Below are positions 6,967 to 12,929 of a DNA stretch of 12,929 bases, piece by piece; the first letter of the stretch is position 1, and the number at the start of each line of letters is the position of its first letter. The DNA is from Candidatus Atribacter alterifermentans (GTDB taxonomy: Bacteria > Atribacterota > Atribacteria > Atribacterales > Atribacteraceae), in the NCBI GenBank assembly GCA_012517635.1, contig JAAYUP010000141.1:1-12929 (forward strand), given 5' to 3'. The notes beneath the pieces were generated by a model. That model saw only the letters and a list, made by a program, of their open reading frames with translations. It was not told where the DNA came from and did not search any database. A program made the translations under genes and the position numbers.

Positions 6967-9356
6967 TAGAATCCTCCTGTGAGTTCCTCCCGAAGAAGGA
7001 TTTCCGGTTCTTTTTTTATGGCTTCTTTAATGATTTTTACCCATTCATCCACTTCGTTATCAGTGAGAGTTTTTTGCAAGGAACGGAAAACAATGGAATA
7101 AGAAAAGGTTTTCTTCCCGGGTGGAAGATGTTCTCCCTGGTAAGAGTCAAAAATTTCGACCCTCTCCATAGGTATATGATGTGAAGAAGCAACTTTTAAG
7201 ACCAAACCCTCAATATTTTTCCAAGTTTGATCATGGTTGACAACAATAGAAATATCTCGACGAATTGAAGGAAATCGGTTGGTTTCCTGGAGTTGAAAAT
7301 CGTTCATTTTGATTTGATCAAGGAGTTTTTGCCACGCCACTTCTAAACAATAATGTTCTCCCCAGAAACTAAAAGCATCACAGATTGATTTCTGTATCAA
7401 TCCTCCTCGGAGAACTAGAGCACCAGTATCAAGGATACCACAAAAAGAAAGATTTGGATCAAAATAGGGATTTTCGCCTATAGATTGCCACTGAACCTTT
7501 TGAATTGGATAACCGGTTAACTCAATAAGACTTTCTGCTAAACCTTTCAAGGAGAAAATGTCCACTTGGGAAAGATGTTGCCAATAAGAAGGATAGGAAT
7601 AACCACTCAAAACGATAACTAATTGCCATTCTTCGCAATACGGATTATCAACTGGATCCTTCGCTTGGGAAAATACTTCGCCAAACTCAAAAAAACCAAA
7701 GTTTTCTCGACCTCGAGCAATGTTCGTTTTTAAAATATCGAGAGCACTTATGATTAAATTGGGACGTAGGACAACATGATCCTGAGAAAGTGGATTCAGA
7801 ACCCGGATCAAATCAGTCTCGGGGATTCCCAAAAGATCACAATTGGTTTGACTTGTCAAAGAAAGAGAGACACATTCCTTTAAACCTTTTGATCGTAAAT
7901 AATGACGAATCACATTTTCCCATAAAAATTCCTTGCGAGGATTGCCTGGATCGTAAGGAAAACTCGGGATTTGAGATTTGATATGATGATATCCGAAAAT
8001 ACGACCAACTTCCTCGGCGCAGTCGATCGGTTGTTGAACATCAGGTCGCCAGGAAGGAACCTTGACTTTGACCATTGGGTTATTGGGTTGAGAAAGGAGA
8101 ATAAACCCTAATTTGGTTAATGCTTTTTGCATTTTTTCCAAGGGAATATGACAATTCATAATTTCTTCAACCCAGGAAGAGGCAAATTCAATTTCTGGTT
8201 CTGAAGCAACTCCTTCTCCACTCATCACCCAATCTTTTAAAATTTTTATCGAAGGATCAATTTCTTTAAGAAGATACAGGGCACGTTGGCTGGCATAAAA
8301 TACCGATCCAGGATCCACTCCCCTTTCAAAACGAGCTGATGCTTCAGTTCGTAATCCCAATTCTCGAGCTGTTTTGCGAATTTGGCTTCCTGAAAATATC
8401 GCTGCTTCCAAGAAAATCTCATGCGTATCAGGAGAAACTTCTGATTCGTAGCCTCCCATAATCCCAGCGATGGCAACCGAACGTTTCGCATCAGCTATCA
8501 CCAACATAGTATTGGTTAGTTTTCTTTCTATGCCATCGAGGGTTATGAACGATTCATTCTTTTTGGCTCTCCTCACGACAATTTTTTGATCGGATATGGC
8601 AGAGGCATTAAATGCATGAAGTGGTTGACCGGTTTCCATCATCACTAAATTCGTAACATCAACGACCTGATTGATAGGACGTTGTCCTAAAAGATAGAGC
8701 TCGTGAACAATCCACCAAGGGGAAGGTTGAATTTTAAAATTTATAGCTAATCGACCGCTGTATAAAGGACATAGATCTTGATCGTCTATACGGACTTGAA
8801 AATTACTGATCATATCTTCAACATCGAAATGATGAGAAGGTATTTGGTACTCTAAATCAAGACCAGCTGCTATTTCTCGAACCAAGCCGATAATTGACAT
8901 ACAATCTCCACGATTGGCGGTAATTTCAACATCCAAAACCCAATCTTCTCCTATAATATGAGGGGAAATGAGTTCTCCTTCTTCGGCTTTAATATGAGCA
9001 GGAAGTTCAATAAAAAATTCTTCTTTTTCTGGTATTCGTTGATTACGAAGGGGTTGTGTGCTTGTCGAATCGCCAATTAAATTCATTATTACCTTTTTTC
9101 CGATTCCCGGTATTCCCCACTTTTCGCATTTTATTTCGTACTGCCGTTCTTTCATTTGGACAGTACACACATCATGAAGGATTCCGGTTTTACGTTTGAC
9201 AAGGGTGGCTACGGTTAGATTAGAAGAAAAAATCTCAGAAGCCGGAATTATGCTTTCGATCACAAAACCCTGAGAAGTGAGAATCTCAGCAATTTTTTCA
9301 ACTGGATCATTCAGGTCTGGTAGGAAACGTTTAAGAATAGAATAGGCAACTTTCAT
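6966..9356 (-). CDS. pheT: Phenylalanyl-tRNA synthetase beta subunit
   Basis: This is the beta subunit of the cytoplasmic alpha2-beta2 PheRS, carrying editing and tRNA-binding modules. It has 796 residues, standard for the bacterial long form. The order is an N-terminal domain (MKVAYSILKRFLP), an OB-fold/EMAP-like segment at about 45-145, and a B3/B4 editing region with VEITANRGDC, QVVDVTNLVMMETGQPLHAF and VAIAGIMGG. B5 and the catalytic-like core include TEASARFERGVDP, and a ferredoxin-like anticodon-binding domain (FPSIRRDISIVV to the end) closes the protein. The OB segment looks divergent: the HPNADKL-like and CGAPN-like stretches usual in PheT are replaced by RKTGILHDV and KCEKWGIPG. The start is ATG, with AGGAGT 11 bases upstream overlapping the pheS stop codon. 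The gap to pheS is 15 bp and the end overlaps cvpA by one base, so the three genes form one transcription unit. Confidence 0.97.
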   Translation of the reverse strand: MKVAYSILKRFLPDLNDPVEKIAEILTSQGFVIESIIPASEIFSSNLTVATLVKRKTGILHDVCTVQMKERQYEIKCEKWGIPGIGKKVIMNLIGDSTSTQPLRNQRIPEKEEFFIELPAHIKAEEGELISPHIIGEDWVLDVEITANRGDCMSIIGLVREIAAGLDLEYQIPSHHFDVEDMISNFQVRIDDQDLCPLYSGRLAINFKIQPSPWWIVHELYLLGQRPINQVVDVTNLVMMETGQPLHAFNASAISDQKIVVRRAKKNESFITLDGIERKLTNTMLVIADAKRSVAIAGIMGGYESEVSPDTHEIFLEAAIFSGSQIRKTARELGLRTEASARFERGVDPGSVFYASQRALYLLKEIDPSIKILKDWVMSGEGVASEPEIEFASSWVEEIMNCHIPLEKMQKALTKLGFILLSQPNNPMVKVKVPSWRPDVQQPIDCAEEVGRIFGYHHIKSQIPSFPYDPGNPRKEFLWENVIRHYLRSKGLKECVSLSLTSQTNCDLLGIPETDLIRVLNPLSQDHVVLRPNLIISALDILKTNIARGRENFGFFEFGEVFSQAKDPVDNPYCEEWQLVIVLSGYSYPSYWQHLSQVDIFSLKGLAESLIELTGYPIQKVQWQSIGENPYFDPNLSFCGILDTGALVLRGGLIQKSICDAFSFWGEHYCLEVAWQKLLDQIKMNDFQLQETNRFPSIRRDISIVVNHDQTWKNIEGLVLKVASSHHIPMERVEIFDSYQGEHLPPGKKTFSYSIVFRSLQKTLTDNEVDEWVKIIKEAIKKEPEILLREELTGGF
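6973..6978 (-). promoter_or_regulatory. Ribosome binding site AGGAGG that fixes the ATT start of the cvpA-like gene
   Basis: A perfect AGGAGG inside the last codons of pheT is six bases from ATT 6966. The only standard start at usable spacing, TTG 6965, is in another frame and hits TAA after five codons. Confidence 0.75.
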
Positions 9357-9371
9357 GGTATTTGAATACTC

Positions 9372-10388
9372 CTATTGGATAGCATGGAATTGTTCAATGA
9401 ATGCCATGTCATTTTCAAAAAGCCAACGGATGTCGGGTATACCGAATTTCAATAAAGCAGCCCGATCGATTCCCATTCCAAATGCAAAACCCCGTACTTC
9501 ATTAGGATTGTATCCAGCAGCTTCAAAAACCTTAGGATGTACCAACCCGGCTCCCATGATTTCTAACCACCCTGATTGGCCACAAGAACGACATCCTTTT
9601 CCTTGACACAAACCACAAGAAATATCAACTTCAGCACTCGGTTCGGTAAAAGGAAAAAAACTGGGCCGGAAGCGTAGTTGTCGGTCGTTTCCAAAAAAAC
9701 GCCGGGCAAATACTTCAATGGTTCCTTTTAAATCACCCATAGAAACTGATTCTGCAACTACTAAGCCCTCCACTTGGTGAAACATTGGGCTATGAGAGGC
9801 ATCCATGGCATCTCGTCGAAAACATTTCCCTGGGACAACCACTTTAAAAGGAGTGTGTAATTTTTTCATGATTCGAATTTGGGCAGGCGAGGTATGAGTT
9901 CGTAATAAATATTCTTTATCAAGAAAAAAGGAATCTTGAGCATCCCGGGCTGGATGATCAGGTGGAAAGTTCAGTGCCTCAAAGTTGTAATATTCACTTT
10001 CAATTTCCGGTCCGGACTCAATTCGGAAACCCAAACTTTGGAAAATTGACAGGATTTGATGAAGAGTTATTTGAATGGGATGAAATGACCCCACCCACGG
10101 TTTTTTCCCTGGTAAAGAAATGTCAACCTCCTTCGAAGGTTTCAATGCCTGAGTCAGTTCATTGAGTTTCTCCTGAAGCTGACTCTCTATCGAAACTTTT
10201 ATTTGATTGATTTTTTTTCCCCATTCCTTTTTTTCTTCGGGAGAGAGCTGGGTCATTTTTTTAAACAATTCATTCAGCTTTCCCTTTCGACCTATATATT
10301 TTCCTTTTATACGATTGAAATCATCGAGGGTTTTTGCCTGTTCGATATCATTCCGAAATTTTTCAAATATACTATTTAAATTTATCAA
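9372..10388 (-). CDS. pheS: Phenylalanyl-tRNA synthetase alpha subunit
   Basis: This is the catalytic alpha subunit of PheRS, a class II synthetase attaching Phe to tRNA-Phe. It has 338 residues, the normal size. An N-terminal coiled coil (about 1-85, KGKYIGRKGKLNELF) precedes class II motif 1. Motif 2 is CFRRDAMDASHSPMFHQVEG around residues 187-207, and motif 3 is GFAFGMGIDRAALLKFG around 300-316. Four cysteines in CGLCQGKGCRSC (C258, C261, C266, C269) form a likely zinc knuckle, present in many but not all PheS proteins. The start is TTG 10388, supported by GGAGG eight bases upstream; no in-frame ATG lies near it. Upstream are a strong hairpin and a candidate promoter, so pheST may be expressed partly independently of rplT. 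Confidence 0.97.
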   Translation of the reverse strand: MINLNSIFEKFRNDIEQAKTLDDFNRIKGKYIGRKGKLNELFKKMTQLSPEEKKEWGKKINQIKVSIESQLQEKLNELTQALKPSKEVDISLPGKKPWVGSFHPIQITLHQILSIFQSLGFRIESGPEIESEYYNFEALNFPPDHPARDAQDSFFLDKEYLLRTHTSPAQIRIMKKLHTPFKVVVPGKCFRRDAMDASHSPMFHQVEGLVVAESVSMGDLKGTIEVFARRFFGNDRQLRFRPSFFPFTEPSAEVDISCGLCQGKGCRSCGQSGWLEIMGAGLVHPKVFEAAGYNPNEVRGFAFGMGIDRAALLKFGIPDIRWLFENDMAFIEQFHAIQ

Positions 10389-10406
10389 TATCTCTTCCTC
10401 CCATCA

Positions 10407-10435
10407 ATGCTATCAATTTAAAACTTACCAACCAA
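10407..10435 (-). promoter_or_regulatory. Candidate promoter for pheS-pheT
   Basis: TTGGTT (10430-10435), a 17-base spacer and TAGCAT (10407-10412) with a TGn extension lie between the terminator-like hairpin and pheS. The hexamers match only moderately. Initiation here would leave a leader of a dozen or so bases carrying the Shine-Dalgarno. Confidence 0.35.
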
Positions 10436-10437
10436 AG

Positions 10438-10486
10438 AACCGTTAAAATAAAATGCGATACCACTCTCCATATGGTATCGCATTTT
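10438..10486 (-). terminator. Strong hairpin with T-rich tail between rplT and pheS (terminator or attenuator)
   Basis: Arms at 10450-10463 and 10473-10486 are perfect 14-bp complements (core ATGCGATACCA) around a 9-base loop. On the minus strand the stem ends in TTTT followed by ATTTTAAC, a good intrinsic terminator layout; on the plus strand the stem also runs into T5. It lies about 28 bp after the rplT stop. It most likely reduces or ends the infC-rpmI-rplT transcript before pheST. I see no T-box sequences or second competing hairpin that would make it a proven regulated attenuator. Confidence 0.75.
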
Positions 10487-10513
10487 TGTTCAAGTTGTTA
10501 CTATTTAAAAGAC

Positions 10514-10867
10514 TTAGGTTGCTGCCTTGGCAACCTCAACGAGGTGAGCAAATGCCACTGGATCCGTTATGGCTATATGAGATAAATTTTTCCGGTCAAT
10601 TTCAATACCAGCTTTTTTAAGAGCAAACATGAACTGATTGTATTTTAATCCATGCTCACGAACTGCAGCATTAATGCGAATGATCCATAAACGCCGGAAA
10701 TCTCTCTTTTTATTTTTTCGATCTCGGTAAGCATAAAAGAGAGATTTTAAAACTTGTTCATTTGCTCGCCGATAAGAACGGGAACGAGAACCCCGATAAC
10801 CACTGGCTAATTTCATTATTTTCTTTTTTCTTTGTCGTGATGCCACACTATTTTTAACTCTTGGCAA
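10514..10867 (-). CDS. rplT: 50S ribosomal protein L20
   Basis: This 23S rRNA-binding early assembly protein also acts as autogenous repressor of its operon in E. coli and Bacillus. It has 117 residues, the standard length. The basic N-terminal arm MPRVKNSVASRQRKKKIMKLASGYRG and the core RDRKNKKRDFRRLWIIRINAAVREHGL with YNQFMFALKKAGI are diagnostic. The start is TTG 10867, with AGGTGA six bases upstream; the family N-terminus (PRVK) confirms it. The gap to rpmI is an unusually long 109 bp, containing repeated GGTTGG motifs but no hairpin that I find convincing. Confidence 0.98.
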   Translation of the reverse strand: MPRVKNSVASRQRKKKIMKLASGYRGSRSRSYRRANEQVLKSLFYAYRDRKNKKRDFRRLWIIRINAAVREHGLKYNQFMFALKKAGIEIDRKNLSHIAITDPVAFAHLVEVAKAAT

Positions 10868-10883
10868 CGCAAATCACCTATCT

Positions 10884-10945
10884 TTCCAACCATTTTTCCC
10901 TTATTCCAACCAAAATCTCTTACTATCTATAAAATTAAGCCAACC
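10884..10945 (-). repeat. Repeated GGTTGG motifs in the rpmI-rplT spacer
   Basis: Read on the minus strand, TGGTTGGAA occurs at 10884-10892 and again at 10904-10912 (period 20), and GGTTGG recurs at 10940-10945. A fourth GGTTGG lies before pheS at 10428-10433. The copies are in untranslated RNA upstream of rplT and pheS. Their role is unknown and they are short enough to be chance. Confidence 0.4.
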
Positions 10946-10976
10946 TTGATTATTTGAAAAGCACTGATATCCTTCA

Positions 10977-11174
10977 TCAAGCATAAGGTAAAAGCCTCTT
11001 AATCCGTTTTTCCAAGGTTTTATCAACAATCACCGTTTTACGTAACCGTCTTTTACGGTCTTGTTCTTTTTGGTGCAAATGATGGCTCTTTCCCCCGTGA
11101 GCCACCTTAATTTTCCCTTTCGCGGTAAGTTTAACCCGCTTGGCTAAGCCGCGATGGGTTTTCATTTTTGGCAT
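10977..11174 (-). CDS. rpmI: 50S ribosomal protein L35
   Basis: This small basic large-subunit protein has 65 residues, the normal length. The N-terminus MPKMKTHRGLAKRVKLTAKGKIK and the HHLHQKEQDRKRRLRK segment are characteristic; the C-terminus (KRIKRLLPYA) matches the family pattern ending KRLLPY. The ATG start has a GAGG ten bases upstream that overlaps the infC stop. The gap to infC is 12 bp, so the two are cotranscribed and probably translationally linked, in the order conserved across bacteria. Confidence 0.97.
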   Translation of the reverse strand: MPKMKTHRGLAKRVKLTAKGKIKVAHGGKSHHLHQKEQDRKRRLRKTVIVDKTLEKRIKRLLPYA

Positions 11175-11186
11175 AACGAATCATCC

Positions 11187-11696
11187 TCATTTCTTGGGAG
11201 CTAAGGTCATAGTAAGATTCCGACCCTCGTTTTTTATCTCCTGTTCAATTTTGCTCATTTCATTCAAATCATCAATTATTTTCTGGAGTAATGATACACC
11301 TTTATCAACATAGGCAGACTCTCGTCCTCGAAACCGAATAGTGAACTTGACTCGATCGCCATCTTCCAGAAACCGGATAGCACTTTTTAACTTGACTTGA
11401 TAATCGTGTTCATCGATTTTTGGTCTCATCTTGAGCTCTTTCAGCTCAGATACTTTTTGTTTCTTTCGAGAGGATTTTGCCTTCTTCTCTTTTTCATATT
11501 TAAATTTACCAAAATCGATAATTTTACAAACTGGCGGATTCGCTTCTGGTGCAACTTCAACTAAATCATAACCAGTTTCTTCTGCTAACTCAAGAGCTTT
11601 TTTTATTGGTACTATCCCCAGCTGTTCTCCTTCGAAGGAAATCAACCTGACTTCCCGAGCTCGTATTTGATTATTAACGCGATATTTTACCTCGAT
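11187..11696 (-). CDS. infC: Translation initiation factor IF-3, read from an ATC start
   Basis: IF3 binds the 30S subunit, keeps subunits apart and rejects non-canonical start codons and wrong initiator pairing. From ATC 11696 the product is 169 residues. The N-domain begins (I)EVKYRVNNQIRAREVRLI, the linker is rich in Lys (KYEKEKKAKSSRKKQK), and the C-domain has LKMRPKIDEHDY and VKFTIRFRGRE. The first conventional in-frame start I saw (TTG 11648, then ATT 11645) would delete the conserved NNQIRAREVRL segment. GGGAGG (11705-11710) is eight bases before ATC 11696; an in-frame ATA at 11702 is only two bases from it. AUU, AUC or AUA starts are a known trait of infC and are the basis of IF3 autoregulation in E. 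coli. First gene of infC-rpmI-rplT. Confidence 0.95.
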   Translation of the reverse strand: MEVKYRVNNQIRAREVRLISFEGEQLGIVPIKKALELAEETGYDLVEVAPEANPPVCKIIDFGKFKYEKEKKAKSSRKKQKVSELKELKMRPKIDEHDYQVKLKSAIRFLEDGDRVKFTIRFRGRESAYVDKGVSLLQKIIDDLNEMSKIEQEIKNEGRNLTMTLAPKK

Positions 11697-11762
11697 GTGT
11701 ATCGCCTCCCAGTTTTTTCCAAGGGTTCAGAACTCCACTCTATTTCTGTTCAATAAATAGAA
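11697..11762 (-). promoter_or_regulatory. infC leader RNA with alternative hairpins (possible L20 or IF3 control leader)
   Basis: In the minus-strand leader, TCTATTT (11755-11761) can pair with AAATAGA (11739-11745). Alternatively CAGAA (11744-11748) pairs with TTCTG (11728-11732); the two helices share bases and exclude each other. Four GTTC/GAAC arms (11763-11760, 11751-11748, 11733-11730, 11728-11725) add further choices. Operons of this type are often controlled by L20 binding to a leader. That role here is inference; I did not recognise a specific Rfam structure. Confidence 0.35.
11705..11710 (-). promoter_or_regulatory. Ribosome binding site GGGAGG deciding the ATC start of infC
   Basis: It is eight bases before ATC 11696, and the IF3 N-terminal homology starts within a few codons of that ATC. 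ATA 11702 is too close to be favoured. Confidence 0.7.
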
Positions 11763-11768
11763 CATCTA

Positions 11769-11797
11769 ATTATGCAATGAGAACCAAAAAAAATCAA
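11769..11797 (-). promoter_or_regulatory. Candidate promoter for infC-rpmI-rplT
   Basis: TTGATT (11792-11797), a 17-base spacer and CATAAT (11769-11774) make a good sigma-70-type promoter. Transcription would begin near 11762, giving a leader of about 66 nt. The -35 box overlaps the 3' arm of the hairpin at 11782-11816. Confidence 0.55.
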
Positions 11798-11816
11798 TGG
11801 ATTGATTGAATTGGTT
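11782..11816 (-). terminator. Weak AT-rich terminator-like hairpin after the dppF-type gene
   Basis: AACCAA (11811-11816) pairs with TTGGTT (11782-11787), and AATCAA (11802-11807) with TTGATT (11792-11797) around TCCA, with a 3/4-base internal loop. The inner stem is followed by six T, as in an intrinsic terminator, but it is almost free of G-C pairs. It lies about 25 bp after the dppF stop. Confidence 0.4.
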
Positions 11817-11841
11817 TAAGACAAATAGCGAGACAAAAATA

Positions 11842-12861
11842 TCATATAATACCGTTAGTCGTCAATATCATTGGTGTACTTATTGCTAAGCTTCCTGGAT
11901 AGTGACAGGCTACCAAATGTCCGTTCCCTTGATCAATTAGAAGAGGTTCTTCTTCAGAACATCTTTTTTGTCCAACTGGACAACGGGGATGAAATCGACA
12001 TCCGGAAGGAGGATCAATGGGGCTTGGGACGTCTCCTGGCAAAATTATCCTCTCAATATGATAATCGGGATCAGGAACGGGAACGGCAGAAATTAAAGCA
12101 ACGGTATAAGGATGAAGTGGTTTTCTAAAGAGTCGGGAACGTGGAGCAATTTCAACCGCTTTTCCTAAATACATGACCATAATTCGTTCACAGACGTGTT
12201 TAATTACCGAAAGATCGTGAGAAATGAATATGTAGGTTAATTGATACTCGTTTTTCAGGTCAATCATGAGATTAATTATTTGAGAACGAATAGAGACATC
12301 AAGAGCGGAGACTGCTTCATCAGCAATGATCAGCTTGGGATTCATAGCCAGAGCTCGAGCAATACCAATCCGTTGTCTTTGTCCTCCCGAAAATTCATGA
12401 GGGAACCGATTGACACCATCACTTTGAAGACCAACTTTTTTCAGAAGATCTATAACCATGGAGGATCGTTCCCGAGGCTTCCCAATTTTATGGATGTTCA
12501 TTCCTTCTTCGATTATGGATCCTACTGTTATTCTTGGATTTAAGGAACTAAAAGGATCCTGAAAAATCATCTGGAGATTTTTTCGATATTGAATGAACTG
12601 TGATTGGGGAATATTATGAATTTCTTTCCCGTCAAAAATGATCCGTCCTGAAGATGGTTCATATAAACGCAGAATGGTAAGTCCTAAAGTACTCTTCCCA
12701 CAACCCGATTCACCAACTATACCGAAAGTTTCCCCAGTGTATACTTCAAAACTGACATCATCAACTGCTTTTACCCACCCAATGGTTGAACGAAAGACAC
12801 CGGCTTTTAATGGGAAATATTTTTTTAAGTTTTCTATTTTTAAAAGAGGGAAGTTATTCAT
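11842..12861 (-). CDS. Oligopeptide/dipeptide ABC transporter ATP-binding protein (OppF/DppF type)
   Basis: This is one of the two cytoplasmic ATPases driving a peptide-type (nickel/peptide/opine family) importer. It has 339 residues from ATG 12861. Walker A is GESGCGKST at 50-58, the Q-loop is at Gln101 (FQDP), the signature is FSGGQ at 157-161, Walker B ends at D181-E182, and the H-loop is His215. The C-terminal oligopeptide/dipeptide domain (PLHPYTVALISAVPVPDP) includes four Cys (C288, C294, C301, C319), a pattern that binds an iron-sulfur cluster in at least some relatives. A TTG at 12879 would add six residues, but ATG 12861 overlaps the upstream stop as ATGAATAA and puts the conserved LLKIENLKKYFP in place. 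The permeases and binding protein lie outside, so the substrate (di/oligopeptide or sugar) is unknown. Confidence 0.92.
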   Translation of the reverse strand: MNNFPLLKIENLKKYFPLKAGVFRSTIGWVKAVDDVSFEVYTGETFGIVGESGCGKSTLGLTILRLYEPSSGRIIFDGKEIHNIPQSQFIQYRKNLQMIFQDPFSSLNPRITVGSIIEEGMNIHKIGKPRERSSMVIDLLKKVGLQSDGVNRFPHEFSGGQRQRIGIARALAMNPKLIIADEAVSALDVSIRSQIINLMIDLKNEYQLTYIFISHDLSVIKHVCERIMVMYLGKAVEIAPRSRLFRKPLHPYTVALISAVPVPDPDYHIERIILPGDVPSPIDPPSGCRFHPRCPVGQKRCSEEEPLLIDQGNGHLVACHYPGSLAISTPMILTTNGII

Positions 12862-12929
12862 CGATTTTGCATTCTTCAATTGAGCGTTGGTTTATTTTTT
12901 TCCAGTAATGACAATAGACAAAATGATTA
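12854..12929 (-). CDS. C-terminal end of the partner peptide-transporter ATPase (OppD/DppD type), partial
   Basis: Twenty-five codons are open from the right edge of the window to TAA at 12854-12856. The peptide begins NHFVYCHYWKKINQRS and ends CKIDE. The HFVYCHYW segment matches the G-H-x-V-x-C-H-type tail of OppD/DppD proteins, including the last Cys of the four-Cys motif. The stop overlaps the ATG of the following ATPase by eight bases (ATGAATAA), as expected for an oppD-oppF or dppD-dppF pair made in equal amounts by coupled translation. The 5' end lies outside the window. The identification depends on this short tail plus its position. Confidence 0.65.
   Translation of the reverse strand, partial: NHFVYCHYWKKINQRSIEECKIDE

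Noticed and set aside
10404..10486. Phe leader peptide overlapping the terminator (frame from ATG 10483, with Phe-Tyr-Phe and a final Phe before TAA)
   Set aside because: There is no Shine-Dalgarno before it, the ATG lies inside the stem, and the Phe codons come simply from the T-rich terminator tail.
10389..10513. T-box leader upstream of pheST
   Set aside because: The spacer is too short, and no T-box consensus (GGTGG-type) or specifier-loop arrangement is visible.
9355..10585. Plus-strand open frames opposite pheS, rplT and pheT (63-83 codons)
   Set aside because: They lie antisense to well-identified genes, have low-complexity or unfamiliar products, and show no ribosome binding sites. 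They are typical shadows of AT-rich coding DNA.
12862..12879. TTG 12879 as start of the dppF-type ATPase
   Set aside because: There is no Shine-Dalgarno, and it overlaps the upstream gene by 26 bp. ATG 12861 gives the ATGAATAA junction and the family N-terminus.
1..12929. CRISPR array, toxin-antitoxin pair, defence or phage genes, tRNA or rRNA genes
   Set aside because: No regularly spaced repeats, no small paired ORFs outside known genes, and no tRNA-like or rRNA-like sequence in any gap. All intergenic stretches are under 175 bp apart from the left-edge IS region.

Overview
The window is AT-rich (roughly 37-38% G+C by eye) and gene-dense. It holds bacterial housekeeping genes, the broken end of an insertion sequence at the left edge, and a peptide-transporter operon entering from the right. 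The minus-strand order infC-rpmI-rplT-pheS-pheT-cvpA-mutS2 resembles the arrangement in Bacillota and some deep-branching thermophile-related phyla, but the zapA and polX genes often found beside it are absent. The base composition, the type-2 TyrRS, QueT and a class A PBP would fit a lineage such as Atribacterota. That placement is a guess from general resemblance and is not demonstrated by the sequence.

Layout. 1-142: 3' end of a transposase ORF (IS481-like) and the right terminus of its element, with two tandem end repeats. 143-251: a G+C-richer stretch starting with a GAGAGGGTTAGGGTGAGGGG motif, probably a dispersed non-coding repeat. 252-1954 (minus): queT and tyrS, overlapping by ATGA. 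1955-2124: divergent control region with two extended -10 boxes in a perfect inverted repeat. 2125-4056 (plus): class A penicillin-binding protein. 4068-6437 (minus): mutS2, converging on the PBP gene with 11 bp between stops. 6400-6966: cvpA-like membrane protein, best read from an ATT start. 6966-10388: pheT and pheS. 10389-10513: a strong hairpin terminator or attenuator and a possible pheS promoter. 10514-11696: rplT, rpmI and infC, with infC best read from an ATC start. 11697-11841: infC promoter and leader. 11842-12929: dppF/oppF-type ATPase preceded by the last 25 codons of its dppD/oppD-type partner.

How the genes fit together. Most of the window serves translation: IF3, L35, L20, PheRS alpha and beta, TyrRS, and a transporter for the precursor of queuosine, which modifies tRNA-Tyr among others. 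Start codons are unusually weak: infC ATC, cvpA ATT, rplT TTG, pheS TTG. infC and cvpA fall in the codon class that IF3 itself discriminates against, so IF3 feedback may extend beyond infC.

I found no CRISPR array, defence island, tRNA or rRNA gene, and no convincing wholly new system. The observations most worth checking are the two rare start codons, the queT-tyrS coupling, the face-to-face promoter dyad, and the alternative hairpins in the infC leader.
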